Shown: positions 11,745 through 23,810, numbered from the stretch's first letter. The stretch: DNA of 64,000 bases from Sphagnum compactum (GCA_965153455.1 OZ234494.1:9548001-9612000); one strand, 5' to 3'. The notes: generated by a model from the letters alone, not told the origin. Translations and numbers: made by a program.

Positions 11745-12090
11745 GGCACTTCATGTCACACTCTTGGTTTCTTCAGAAAGTTCTCAATGAGTAGGGGTGC
11801 ACCAACTTGGCTGGAGAAAATTTAAAGCTGTGGTGTGGAAGTTATTCATTATTGAATCATTTTTAAATGAAAATTAAATAAAATCAAAACTTAAAACTGT
11901 ATTGGAATTTGGGGGTGTTCTTGGTATTGTTGGAAAGCTTTCTGCGAGTCAAAGTTAATAGAGTTTATTTCACAATTTTCAAACCTACAGTGTGGAAGAT
12001 ATTGATTTTGGAGTGGACTTTGTTGTTGCAAATTTAAAAAATTGCAAAATTTGGGTTTGAAAGGAAAAATCAATTGAGCCCTCAATTTTG
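11745..12090 (+). repeat. Family-B ~155-bp tandem repeat, two units
   Basis: CTCTTGGTTTCTTCAGAAAG (about 11,760) and TTCTTGGTATTGTTGGAAAG (about 11,915) begin two diverged units of about 155 bp. Each contains a GTGTGGAAG(A/T)TATT block. Homologous to 4390-4690 (inverted) and 34,797-34,940. Confidence 0.65.
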
Positions 12091-12599
12091 GAACATTGCC
12101 AAATTTTAAAATTTTCAATTCTGAAAATGTGAAAAATAGAAAACATATTCACATTTGGGCCAATGGCATAGGCTACACTAGTATACTTGAAGAATGAATT
12201 ATCATTATTCAAGTACTGTTGAAAGAATTTGACAAAACTATTATAGTTTCCCATGGGGCACCACTAGGCTACTTTGGGAAAGACCTTTACTTTGAGAATG
12301 CAAGCCCAATATCATATAACCCCCCTTGTGATCTTTCAAATGATCCAAGGATTATTCAATTTGAATAAGGTTTGATTCTTCAAATTTTCCTTGGAATATC
12401 TAAGGTTTTGAAACAATTTTCATTTTCTTTCACCTATTTTTTATTATTAGTCTGAGCACACTTTTGTTCTAGATAGGACTCTGTTTGCCCAAGCTTTGGC
12501 CACTGCTCCCCATTTGTTTTTGGGTGGGTTTTTTGGGATGGGATATGAACATCTCTTGGGATGCTTCATACCAAAAGACCGATCCTCAGGGTTTTCGAA

Positions 12600-13402
12600 A
12601 CTATTTTAGGCTGCTACTGTTATTGCTCACGAGACTATCCTTAAATTAGTGGCCCTAGTGCTAGGGCTAACAGATTATTGGCAATGGCAAAAGACACTGG
12701 CGGTCTTCATTCTATTGTCGTAAGCGAGGTGTTTCTTCATTTTATTAATCAATCCATTGTCCTATAGTTTTAGGGGCCATTTTAGGAATACCTATCCCCC
12801 CATTAGTTTGGAGTATCAACCCTTGAAGGTTGTGAGGCCATCCCTTTTGGCATTTGAGCCTTCCTTGACCTACACCATGATTGGGTTGTGATGTAGGTCG
12901 ATGTTAAAAATGTTTTTAATATGTTTCTTAAATTGTTATTTTTAGAGAGTTGCGTGATGTCGAGGGGCTTCTGGCAAACACCTTTACCAGGTTGTTTTAT
13001 GGTGCTCATTCTTTTATCTATTACTAGCATGGGTGGCATGTGGAGGGGGTCACCATTATTGAATCATCTTTAGGCACGAAGTCGAGTGACCCCTTAAGAG
13101 GTCTTTTGTTTGCTTTTGCCCTTTATCGAACTCTTCTAAAAACCATTGTGCGGGCCCTTAACTACATCATTCCATCCCTAGCAAATGATACCCACATCAT
13201 GGGGCCTTTGAGTGAGTTTATCCACGCCTTTGACCACCTTTCAATTCAATTAACCCTAGTTGGGCTTATGGTCAAGGTGTCAAAATGCAAACTTTGGAAA
13301 CCATCAAGGATCTCTCCAGGCATAAATTTTTTTCAAGGCTACACCTTGGTCATAGATGGCTTACGCATTTTGGGTTTTTATTTTGTTTTTTTCCACTTTT
13401 GA
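12600..13402 (+). pseudogene. Decayed reverse transcriptase, second LINE-like family
   Basis: This is a reverse-transcriptase relic of a different family from the 1-3 kb LINE. In broken frame it shows LLAMAKDTGG, then VDVKNVFN (about 12,895; Asp and Asn of motif A). An open piece at 13,040-13,402 follows with LGTKSSDPLRGLLFAFA, the counterpart of the GTRQGDP-x-GALFALA box, and LANDTHIMGPLSEF, the counterpart of LADDTHI, with the second catalytic Asp changed to Asn. At least four in-frame stops precede 13,040. The pattern matches plant RT sequences of the GTRQGDPLGG type. It is plainly dead. Exact clade uncertain. Confidence 0.7.
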
Positions 13403-13984
13403 AAAAACATGGAGCATGTTTGTTTTTAGTAATGTTTTCTTGAAACTTTGAACAATTTGAGTACATGTTAGTTTAGGAATTGGAAACAGATTTAGACTTT
13501 CAGTGTTCAAGTGTACCTATTGTTGTTTTAGGTACCTGTTATTGGAAATCTTAATGGGAATAAAAAAACCTGTCAACAAAATCTAATCAATAGACATTCT
13601 ATGGATTTAACAAAATTATCACTATAAAATTACGTCTCCTTTAAAATAAAAAAACCATCCTTTGCAATTGAGCATCATGTGGTGTAAGCCAATGTTGGGT
13701 GGTTTTCATTTTTTTGTGAGAACCGGTCAGTTTTGGGTTTTGACATCATATTATGAGAACTTAATCAATTTTTTAATATATATATTTTTTGGGGTTGGTG
13801 AGAATTGATCAGGGTATCAAGATTTACAAAATTTCCAAATTCACTCGGTTTTCAAATAGGGCAACTTTTGCATATACAATAACATATATGGTTTTCAAAT
13901 CTGGTTTTGACAACTGGTTATTACATTTTCCAGAAATTAAAATTCCATTTAATAATTGATGAATAATTAATTATTTTTATTAAT
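13403..13984. other. AT-rich spacer with Family-A repeat fragment
   Basis: Bases 13,560-13,700 repeat the segment AATAGACATTCTATGGATTT plus GAGCATCATGTGG seen at 5080 and 5355. No gene is seen. Confidence 0.5.
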
Positions 13985-14641
13985 TTATTTATAAAAAATT
14001 AAAATGACGAAAATAGATGGAAACTTGTAAAAAAATGTGATGCAAAATTTACAACTCCACAACTTCATTGCTTTCAAAGCTCTTTCAAACTCCTCTAACT
14101 CCTTTTCTAAATTTGCATCAGTCTCAATAAAATCTACCAAGCTAGAAGGGGATTTACAACCTATCATAGGATCATTGGGCCAATTTTTGTTGACGAAAAT
14201 CAATTTGTCCAAATTTTCAAATTGTAAACGACATTCTTAAAACTAGTAAGGATTCTAGCTATAAATAGAAAAAATTATGTCTCAATTTGGGATCCAACTA
14301 TCGCTAAGATTTGTCTAGCACAAAATCAACTATACAAAACATGTTTTCATGTTTTTCCCACTGATATAGTAAACATTTGATGTCTTTAACATCCACTTGA
14401 TAACGCCTAAAATTAGAAGTTCTCTATTGATCAATTTTGTTGTTGGCTCACTTGTGTTAGTTATCAACTCAAAGATATCCAAACTATTATTCTCTTCAAT
14501 CGTTTGATAAACAGCACCCTTTTTAGATTCAACTAAAGGATGCAAATTGTAATGACATTTTAAAAACATAAGAAATAAATGTTCTATCATATTTTTGAAT
14601 AATTGCCTTACCTTGCTCACAACCAATAAGTGAGGACACAA
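13985..14641 (-). pseudogene. Possible hAT-type transposase C-terminal remnant
   Basis: A 75-codon minus-strand frame (13,985-14,212) begins KLIFVNKNWPNDP and continues with an acidic IETDANLEKELEEFERA stretch. I associate that wording with C-termini of plant hAT-like transposase or domesticated hAT proteins, from memory only. A second open frame (14,330-14,641, 103 codons) lies upstream on the same strand. Between and after them the frame is lost. No DDE or BED motif is visible, so the assignment is weak. Confidence 0.3.
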
Positions 14642-14842
14642 AATAAAGAGTTTTAAACCTAAGGTCCAACATGTTAAGTGGATGTTAACAACTTTTTCGG
14701 ATTTTGGAAAAATATTATAATGATTTGAATTTAGATGTCTTTCATTGCATAACTATACCATTAGTTGTGTTATAGATGATTACCCCCTCTCTTAGCTTGA
14801 GTTTTTGGATTTAAATTTAACTATATTATTGTATCAAAAAAT

Positions 14843-15636
14843 ACAATGCATGACTTGAAAAGTTATTAAGTCAACTTTTTTGTTATCATTAAAACACAAT
14901 AAAATGCCCAACACAAAACATTTTTTCCATTAGGTTGTTAGAATAATCTTTGTGCATGTAACTTTTTAAAATTTTCTTAAAATTTTTCTTCATTACTTTC
15001 TGGATTCCTATTTCCTTCTGTTTGAACATTTACATTTTCTTTAAATTCTTACAAAGGTTCATTTTGGATCCTTACTTCATTCATAAATATATCACATGTA
15101 CTTTCATTTTCAAAATATTTTTCCATGTTTAATTTGAAATTAAAAATTATTCCCCCAATGATTAGTGAAAAAAAACAAAAAAATTCTATGATCTATCAAA
15201 AACCAGCATTCACAAACAATTACAAATTGTGACAAAGAATACAATGCATGACTTGAAGAGATGTTAAATCAATTTTTTTGTTATCATCATCATAATATAA
15301 TGTAACACAAAACATTTTTGTTATTGGGTTTCCAGAATAATCTTTATGCATGTAACTTATTTAAAATTTAAAAAAAATTCTTTTCATTACTTTCCAGATT
15401 CCTATTTCCTTCTGTTTGAACACTTACATTTTTTTCAAGTTCTTGCAAATGTTCATCTTCCATCTTACTTCATTCATAAATATATCACATGTGTTTTCAT
15501 TTTCAAAATATTTTTCCATGTTTAATTTGAAATTAAAAATTACTCCTTTGATGAATAGCAAAAAATATATACATTTTATGATCTATCAAAAACCAGCATT
15601 CACAAGCAATTACAAGATGCAATATACCTTCCAAGC
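14843..15636 (+). repeat. 398-bp tandem duplication, two diverged units
   Basis: ACAATGCATGACTTGAA occurs at 14,843 and again at 15,241. The following ~390 bp align throughout, including the shared blocks TTCCTATTTCCTTCTGTTTG and TCTATCAAAAACCAGCATTC. AT-rich and non-coding. Confidence 0.85.
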
Positions 15637-15929
15637 ATTTACAAAAACAAAATAGATATGATTTTAAATTTTTTAGCAAAGGTAATGGGGTTTATGGTTT
15701 CTATGCAAGTTCAAAAAATCCTACAAAAATAAAGGAAAAAAATCAAAAATTAAAAGGCATACTATCAAAAGAAACAACACAAAATGTAGTGAAAAAAAAA
15801 ACTTCAAAAAAAATGGAAAAAATGAAAAAAAATGAAAAAACCTCACCTCTCGTCTTCAAATTTTGTTGTTCGGAGCTTTAACTTGCATAGGGTAAGAAGG
15901 GGGGGAGATATCATACTAAACAAGGGAAT

Positions 15930-16860
15930 AACAATAACACTAACATGAGAATAACAACAACATTGGCACAAGAAGAGCAACAATAAGAACTAGGCCAATA
16001 TGTATTTTAAAGAGATGCAACACCACCGTAAAAAAGAAGACAATAGGTAGCGCTAGCGTGAGATGAGTGCAAGACTTGGGCATTTGCACGAAATGGGTTA
16101 CAGCACTTGGGCACTTGTGCAAAGGGATCAACAACACTAACATGAAAGGAACGACAACATCATGAAATAAGAGTGGTAGATTAATGTGAAAAGAACAACA
16201 TACCAGCACGAAGAAGAACATTATACCAATGTGCAAAAAAAGTAACATATCAACATGTGAGAAGAGTAGTGTACCAGCATGCAAAAAAAGTAACAGGTCA
16301 ATGCGGAAAGAGTAACATACTAGTGTGAAGAAAATGGCAGACTAGTGTGAGAAAAATAGTAGACTAGAGAGAGCTTCACACTAGTGTGAGGAAAGTTAAA
16401 CATTAGTGTGAAAAAATCAACAACACCAACGAAGAAAAAATAACATCAACACATGAGGAAAGCAACAACACCCACTTATTAACAAAACAACAATTACACG
16501 CGAGGAGAACAGTGACACCTGCTAACAAAGAGTAGTAGCAACACATGAGGAAAGTAGTGGCATTAGCTTGCAAAGAGTAACAATAACATGCGATGAAAGC
16601 AACAATTACATGCAAAGAGAGAGCAACAACAACATGCAAGGAAAACAACAACAACATGTAGGGAGAGAAATGCCAACGTGAATAGTGGCACCAATTTGAA
16701 TAGTAGTGCCAACACTAATTGTAGCACCAATTCAACTAGCAATGCCAATGCGACGAAGAAATAAAATGCAAAATAAATAAGCAAGAATAACAACCAATAC
16801 AATAAAAAAACCACAACCAACACTAGAATAACACATCACTAACATTAAAAAAACATCATT
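15930..16860. repeat. Degenerate 27-30-bp minisatellite
   Basis: The unit is roughly AACACCAACATGYGAAGAAAAGCAAC, recurring for more than 900 bp. It changes gradually from AGTGTGAGAAAAATAG-type units (16,330-16,400) to ACAACAACATGCAAGG-type units (16,620-16,660). The purine-rich strand gives long spurious open frames on the minus strand. Confidence 0.7.
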
Positions 16861-17189
16861 GTGAAGAAAAACGAGGCTTAGGCTTTTTATACATAATTTC
16901 CATTAACCCTAACCTTAAATAGTGCCTTCGCTTCCCTAGACAGTGGCTAGTGTTTAGTAACCCTAAATTGAAAGAGTATGAAAATTGAATGGAGGTTTTC
17001 TAAGAGAACATGTTGGGTTCTTCAAATTTTTTTTAAAAAAAAATCGGTTTTCATGACTGATTCTCATTTATGTGAAAACTAGAAGTTGATTCTCAATCCA
17101 ATTCTCACAAGTAACTATGTCAACCTATTTTCACACTAAAAACCGAGTTGAAACTAGGTTACAATTTGAAAACCGCCCAACATTCCTGT

Positions 17190-17535
17190 AAGCTTCAAGT
17201 GTTGTCTTTTTATCAACAATACATTGGAAATTTAAACCCATTTTAAAAGAATTTTGGAAATAAGTGTGCACATCAAAGTAGGGATTAAAATTCATACTTT
17301 GATGGTTCCAAGATAGATAATGGCTTCAATAAAACCAGCATGGTGAAGGAAACATTAGCATATCGTAGAGCATCTCTTGCACTAAACATCATGTGGGGTA
17401 ACCTTTTAAAAGTTTTTTTTAAGGCTATGACTTGGATATTTGAACTTATTTTAAAGGAATTAAAAAAATAAGCATGCACATCAAGGTAGGAATGATATTT
17501 GTACCTTGACAATCTCAAAGGGTGTTTCCATGGTA
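17190..17535 (+). repeat. Family-A ~175-bp degenerate repeats (cluster 2)
   Basis: AACATCATGTGGGGTAACC, GACTTGGATATTTGAACTT and GCATGCACATCAAGGTAGG occur in the same order and spacing as in cluster 1. An extra unit with CATACTTTGATGG sits at about 17,295. Confidence 0.65.
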
Positions 17536-18394
17536 CAATGTTCACACTTCATGTTAAAATTGAAAGTACATATAGTATCAAAAATTTCACTCACTTTGAA
17601 TTTTTAAAAAAAATCACATATGGTTTATGTGGGCCTTAAAAATTAAAAATATATATAAACCATGAATATGCAATTAGTTCATAGTTTTTCCTTTATGTAC
17701 ACCAATAATTCAATAAAATTTATCTAAAACACCTTGTGTAATATCAGTTTATCAAATTTCATTAATTTAAAATTCTCATTTTATCTTTCTAGAATTATTA
17801 AAAAAACACTTTACCCATTTGCATATTTAATGGTAGAACATTTTACAACTTAAAAATACCATAATAATTAGCATTACTCATAATATGATGTAATATTGAA
17901 CGTTTATTTATCATCTAATACGAACATCATTACTTTAAGACAAACTGAAAAAAATTATGATAAAAATTGTTCATTAGGGTTGTAAATTTGCATGTGCAAA
18001 ATTTCATAGACAATTTTTTTAAAAATAATAGTTTAAAGTCCTTTTGATTAAATTATAATCTTTATAACAAGTTGTTGCAAGTTAAAATGTATTTTAATCA
18101 ACCATTGAATTGTTCAAATGTACACCAATGTAATAACATAATGAGAGTTTATGATCCGATCCACCTTTGATTCCACATTTCTATTACAATTTTTTTTTCA
18201 AATACTTAGAAAGTCACCTAAAAATGTTCCTTGCAACAATATGACTCATTTCTGTCTACACCACACATCTGAACACCCCAAAATAGATGTTGGATTCAAA
18301 CATATTATCACGATGATGACTCTCAAAATTTGTAAAAGCAAAAGCATCTTTTAACAACTAAGCACTTGGAGGTGCAAACTCAGGTACATACGTC
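17536..18394. other. Very AT-rich spacer, nothing recognised
   Basis: I see no coding or structural feature. A weak Family-A fragment (AAGTCAAGGTAGGAACTT) follows at about 18,450. Confidence 0.5.
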
Positions 18395-19071
18395 TTGTTA
18401 TAGGTGATGACTTGGGAAGTTGGGATCATCTTAATGGAATTTAGGAAAGTAAGTCAAGGTAGGAACTTCCCCCCCAAAAAAAAAGAGATGATGGTTTTCA
18501 ACGAAACTTTGGGGATGATGAAAATACTATAGTTCAATGTTCCTAAAACTTTTATAGTAAATGGAAGGTGAGCATATGAGGTCAGTGGAAAAAGAAATTC
18601 TAGTAGTTCAATGGATTTTGGCCCCTAAGTAGTAGGTCTATTTTGATACGAGGATTTTTGAAAGATGATGTTTTGGCTTGTGTTGAAACTTGAGATTAGT
18701 TATAGAGTTACAATACCTTGAAGGATTTTAGTTTATTTTAGAGGGTTTTTTTGAAGAATATATTTTGACATGGTGAAATAATTGAATTTCCATAATTCTT
18801 TTTTCGCCTTAAGATGCTTTTTAATGTAAATGGCAAGGCCATAGTGTGACACACCCCTTGTTTCATTAGCCTACTTTTCGTTTGACCTCTCATGTGGTGA
18901 AATTTTATTTTTAAAAAAAGAAAAGAGGTATTATGGGATTGATCACATGGCTATGGGGGCAGGAAAAGCAGCTGCTATGGCTGTTATGGCCAGCGTATTT
19001 AATAGTGATCCCCAAAACCAAGCTTGCTGGATTCGGTCGGTCATTATGGCATCGGTACTAGGAACCTAAGT

Positions 19072-19179
19072 GTAGGGTAAAGACTTAGGTCAAGGGCATT
19101 ACCAAAATAAGGGCACATGACACAATAGCCGAGTGCATGCCCCATTTTGGTAATCTCCTTGACAAAGGGCTTTACCTGA
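19072..19179. mobile_element. Foldback/MITE-like element, family GGTAAAGCCC, copy 3
   Basis: The left arm GTAGGGTAAAGACTTAGGTC...TTACCAAAA and the right arm TTTTGGTAATC...GGGCTTTACCTGAC pair over about 43 bp with few mismatches. It is the best preserved copy of the family. It is short, with no coding potential. Confidence 0.75.
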
Positions 19180-19716
19180 CATAAAGACCTGCCAGAAATT
19201 CAGTGGAGAAACCCAGGCGAAACAGGAAGGGGGCACTATGAAAGACAAAATGCCGTCCCAAAAATGGAGAAAAGGAGGCAAACCGGGAGGGGGGCGTTAT
19301 AGAAAACACGAAATGCCCTCCCTGCTCCTGGATGGAAAAATATGCTTTATAAGGTTACCTGCAGATACACTGCAAAATCTCTCGCAGGTCATTACAAGGC
19401 ATTGTACTATATCTGTTGGGCACTTTCCTCAGAGTTCACAGTAAGAGGTGCCATCATTCCTCAAAATGTGGGACCAACTGAAAATTGCATTCTTTAAGCC
19501 AGCCTTTCAAATTTAGGCATGGTTCTGGGGCCGGGGGGGTGTTTTGAGCTTATCCTTCTTTAGTGTTTATATATCTGTGAAAATCTCAAAAAAAGTTCGA
19601 GATATAATATCGTAATGTCAGGAAAATAGCACCAATACCCTGAGTTTGGTCATACACAGGCCGAGATTTTAAAAAACCTGCAGAAAAGTACATTAGCATT
19701 CAAGGGGGGGGGTGAC

Positions 19717-19747
19717 ACTCAGGAACCATTTTTGATGGTTCCTGAGT
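19717..19747. repeat. 13-bp perfect hairpin
   Basis: ACTCAGGAACCAT at 19,717-19,729 pairs exactly with 19,735-19,747 across a 5-nt loop, just after a G-run. A plant gene terminator is not implied. Confidence 0.8.
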
Positions 19748-19904
19748 TTCGCCTTGTCTTTCTTTTTTCGTGAGCGCCTCCACCGCTGCTACATAGATTT
19801 TCACTGCTCCGACCTCTGTACAGCTATTATAACTTCTCTCGAACCTTGTGCATTGAATGCTGCAATTCAGCATTTCGTACTGAGATTTAATAAAATTTCC
19901 TTAC

Positions 19905-20265
19905 TTTATGGATACCACTAAAAGAGGGGAGGGGGGCGGTGAAAGGGGATCTCTCGAACTTGGAAACCACGAAAAGAGGGGGGTGGTGGGTGATGGGTGA
20001 AAGGGGGGTGGTGGGTTGTGGGTGAAACATAGATACCACTAAAAAGAGGCGGGTGGTGGGTGAAAGGGGGGTCTCTCGAACCTGGATACCACTAAAATAG
20101 GTGGGTGGTGGGTGAAAGGGGGGTCTCTCGAACCTTGTGCATTAAATGCCGAGATTCAGCATTTCGTACTGAGTTTCGGCATTTCATACTGAGATTTTTA
20201 AAAATTCCTTACTTTACGGATACACTAAAAGAGGGGGGTGAAAGGGGGCCCAAAGACATGGTGAA
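19905..20265. repeat. G-rich minisatellite (~55-bp units)
   Basis: Units contain GATACCACTAAAAGAGG, runs of GGTGGTGGGTGAAAGGGG and GGTCTCTCGAACCT. At least four are visible. Flanking CAGCATTTCGTACTGAG copies sit on both sides. A single related unit recurs at 30,190-30,310, so the block is dispersed as well as tandem. The G-runs could form quadruplexes. Confidence 0.75.
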
Positions 20266-20459
20266 GACAGGGTGAATTTACAAATATCTCTATTCTTCAG
20301 GGGAGGAGGGAAAGGTTGCCATCTTGAAAGTAATAGAGGTACTTACGAAATGATGCTCACTTTGAGCCTCACTCTGCCCTCTCATCCTCCTTTTAGAGTT
20401 ATCCATAATTTTCACAAAAGTGGGGATCATTTCTTAAAACTGAAGGTGAACACTCCCAA

Positions 20460-21660
20460 ATGATCATAATAATTTCTATTCCAATCACACTACAACCTAT
20501 TTAAATTAAGGCCACATAAATTAGGGGCTACTTACAATAGGGTGATAAGGAGTTAAGGACCTACATACGAGCTACATATGATCTACCTATGGTCCTACTA
20601 AAAAGACTATAGTTTATGTTAGGGGTTACCTAGGGGACTATTTCAAGCATATTTAGAAACTACCTAGGGCCTACCCAAAGGGGCTATTTAAGATAAAGAT
20701 TATCAAAAGCTTACATAGTGATTACATAGAATGCTACATAAATGTTACTTAGGGACTTGACTAAGTTAGGGGTTATTTAAAGATTACATAATGAGATAGG
20801 TAAGGTCTATATAGAAAACTACGAATCAATCATAGATCGTCTCTTATGTGGGTCCCATGTAATCCCCGCTTGCATAGACTCCTAAGTAGGTCTCATGTAA
20901 TCCCTTTCACTATGAGTCACCTGAGGTACCTTTTAATCTAGGAAATCCATTAGCTAATAGTTAATGAAGGGAATGCACGTAGGGGTTTCCTAGATTACAG
21001 GATACCTAGAGTTCACTCAGCACACAACGGCAGAGCAGACAATGCTGATACACTTAAAAACTTCCACCTAAAGGAAGACAAACCCTGTACAAAAGTGGGA
21101 AAAAAACGAGTCCAAAATAAGCTCATTAGGGGAATTTAGCATCCTCCAGGGAAGAGGGTGAAACTAGTGAGTTGGTATCTAGATGCTAGATGAATTTAGA
21201 TTACAAAATAAAATTTCTTTTATTTCTGGACTAGTGGGTACCCGTGACCTTCGGACATTGTGACATATGACATCACTTTCTCTTCTATTAACAATATTAC
21301 GAACTCTATACATAACAAAACAACATAATTCAAAATGTTTATTTTTGAAAAAAGGTGTAATTTGCAAGTCTAAGTTCAAATAATTTTCTGAAAATTTCAT
21401 CAAACCTTGTCATACTTGCAACATAAAAAATTTATAAAATAAACTCATGAACATGTGTGAAAACTAAATCCTTAAAAATAAATATATTGATTATTCGATA
21501 GTTACTTGCTGAACTCAATCACAGCCTATGATATATCATCCCTCCCCCAAATTACACATACCCACTAAAGCGCCCCCAACATACAACCCAAGGAGGACGA
21601 CCGGACGGACAGTGACCTTCGGGCACTGTGAAGTCCCCCGGTTTCTTTAAACTTGGTTCA
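20460..21660. other. Spacer with short CTACCTA/CTACATA-type repeats
   Basis: 20,500-20,820 is a drift of CTAC(C/A)TA(G)GG-like words. TTAATCTAGGAAA (20,933) and TTTCCTAGATTA (20,987) form a loose inverted pair. The string GTGACCTTCGG occurs at about 21,245 and 21,614. No gene is supported. Confidence 0.45.
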
Positions 21661-22665
21661 TTTTAGTTTTTTCTAGAAACTCTTTTTTTTTTTTAAAATT
21701 TATGTGTTTTTTGTTTTTATTATTATTTTTGTATACTAAAAATAAAGTGTTTCTTTTTCACTTTTATATTTTTGTTTATTTGGATGCAAGTTTGAAGTTT
21801 GGAGAAAGAAGACACACCTCATTCTTTTTCAAGCAGGGTTTTTTTTCATTATTATAAGTTTTATTTTTTCTTATTTTTTACTCTTGATTTGGTTTCTTCA
21901 TTTTTGTAAAAAAATTTCTTTTAAAATTATTTTACTGTATTTCCCTTTCCTTGTTTCATTTGTTTCCATCCTTTTTTATAGTTTTTGAGTTTTTACTTTT
22001 TTTTGTTTATGTTTGTTTCATGCTTTAATTTTTTCTATTCTTAATTTGTCTATCTTCATTTTTTTTAAATTATGCATTTATTTATTTATTTATTTTGTTT
22101 CTATTTTCTTTTTCAAAAAGATTCTAGTTTTTCTAATATGTTTTGTAATGAAAATAATTTTTAAAAACTTTTGTATTTTTGTTTGATTAGATACAGGTTT
22201 GAAGTTTGGAAAAAGAAGACAAACCTCTTTTTTTTTTCAAGTATGGTTTTTTTTCTCTTTCTTTTGCTGTCTATTTTGTTTTTTATTTTTTGTCATCTAT
22301 TTTTAAATTTTCTTTTAAGATGATTTTACTGTATTTCCCTTTTTTCATGTTTAAATATATTTATTTTATATGTTTTCATTTTTTTTCTATTTTTAAGTGT
22401 TTTAAAAAAGTTTCTAATTGTTAAAGTGTTTTTTTGTTTTTTTTTTCCTAGCTTTTTCCCTTAAAAAAAATATTTATTCAGTTTTTTTCTTTTTTGTTAC
22501 AACTTTGTTTCATTTTATTTATTTGTTAATAACTTCTTTTTTTTTAATTTGAAATTTCTTGTGTTGTTTTAAAAAGATTTCTTCTCTTGTTTCTCATTTT
22601 TTTTCAACAATTTTTAGTTTTTAAAAATTAGTTTGTAGCTTTTGGCAAATTGCAAGACTACAAGA
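21660..22665. repeat. T-rich tract with a ~407-bp direct repeat
   Basis: The plus strand is extremely T-rich for about 1 kb. TTTGAAGTTTGGAGAAAGAAG at 21,791 recurs as TTTGAAGTTTGGAAAAAGAAG at 22,198, with the flanks also aligning. So the tract grew at least once by a ~407-bp duplication. Open frames here (22,206-22,424) are composition artefacts. Confidence 0.75.
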
Positions 22666-23158
22666 GTTTTTCATAAACTACAGGATTGGATCACATGAAC
22701 ATGTGGATAAATTGTTGCCACCGCCATGAGTCGTCGTCGTCCTCCTCCTCTTCCATCATCTTCTTCTTCCAGGATGAAGAACTTGGATGACAGGACGAAT
22801 GACGGGACGGATGGATGGAAAGGACGACCACCCAAGGATATTATATAAGTAGACTAAACCAAAAGGTGGTGACACAACTTTGATTTTCGTTTTCTTCTTT
22901 GTGCTAATGGTGTGACATGCACTCAACACCCTCACACTTTTATGCCATAGGCTTTGCCCAAAATTGGATTTTCACAACTTATACAGTTCAATAAAAGGGA
23001 ATCTATACCTACTGTGAGTCTATGATTTAAGCCAGTCAATGTAACTTCTTGTGAGAAAAAAATTGAACTTTGGGAGATACTCCACAATGAATTAATAGAG
23101 CTAACAACAATATGTATTCATATAATACTGTATTTCTTCATTGGAAATTCCTGGACTG

Positions 23159-23582
23159 TTTTTTTTTTTTTGTTTGGAGTAAAGTGAGAGAGAATTCACC
23201 AAATTTTATTTATCAATGAAAAAGCAATGGACAGAATCTTTTCTTTCTTTTCTTTTAATTTAACGTCAATACCTGGACCAGAGAGATCCATTTGACGACC
23301 CAGCTTTCCTTCTCTCAGGAGAGACTGGAAGCAACCTTTGCAGGGGAGAAACAAGACAAACAAAGTTAAAAAGTGTGTGTACGGGAGAAACACGACAAAC
23401 AAGGTCAGAAAACTTTTTGCCTTATTCTCTGCTCCAGTTTCTATTCTGCACAACAGCTGTACCGGCCAACAACAGCAGAATGAGGGCAAAGACTTGCAAC
23501 GCAATTTAATAATGAACCGACTTGATTGCAGTGGATAGAGTTCAATCAAGAGGATGATCATATTGAGGCATGATCTCTTCAT
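23159..23582 (-). other. Transcript-3'-end-like sequence with poly(A) (possible retrocopy)
   Basis: On the minus strand an AATAAA (complement of 23,205-23,210) is followed about 35 nt later by 13 A residues (complement of T-run 23,159-23,171). The bases between resemble those at 9.40-9.44 kb (AAATTTGGTGAATTCTCTC versus AAGTTTGGTAAATGCCCTC). Upstream, a 128-codon open frame runs to 23,582 with no recognisable product. A shared SINE-like or retrocopy tail is possible. Confidence 0.35.
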
Positions 23583-23810
23583 TCTTTAACAATAAAGGTG
23601 GCCATGAGCTTCACAGTACGTAATCCCTGCATGAAAAGGAGTTGCCCCCAAAATCAGAGGAAACTTTTCTCTTGATTATATGGCCTCAAAATACACGACA
23701 AAATCTCCCATGGGTTTTAGGTTTTAATTTTTTGCCTGAGGAGGTCACAATGTTGAACAAGTGTAGAGAAATTGGAAATGTGAATTGTGTTGAAAGATGA
23801 GGGGGAATAT

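Noticed and set aside
16403-16823. Long Leu/Cys-rich minus-strand open frames
   Set aside because: They are produced by the purine-rich minisatellite on the plus strand and have no domain.
16900-16960. Telomere-like TAACCCTAACC words, and AAACCCTAAAC near 29,695
   Set aside because: Only one or two units each. Such words are common in plant DNA and no array is present.
21600-21650. GTGACCTTCGGGCACTGTGA as an operator-like palindrome
   Set aside because: The symmetry is short and imperfect, and the related copy near 21,245 lacks it. There is no gene nearby.
22206-22424. Phe-rich membrane-protein ORF
   Set aside because: It lies in a T-homopolymer-rich tract; the amino-acid content follows from composition.
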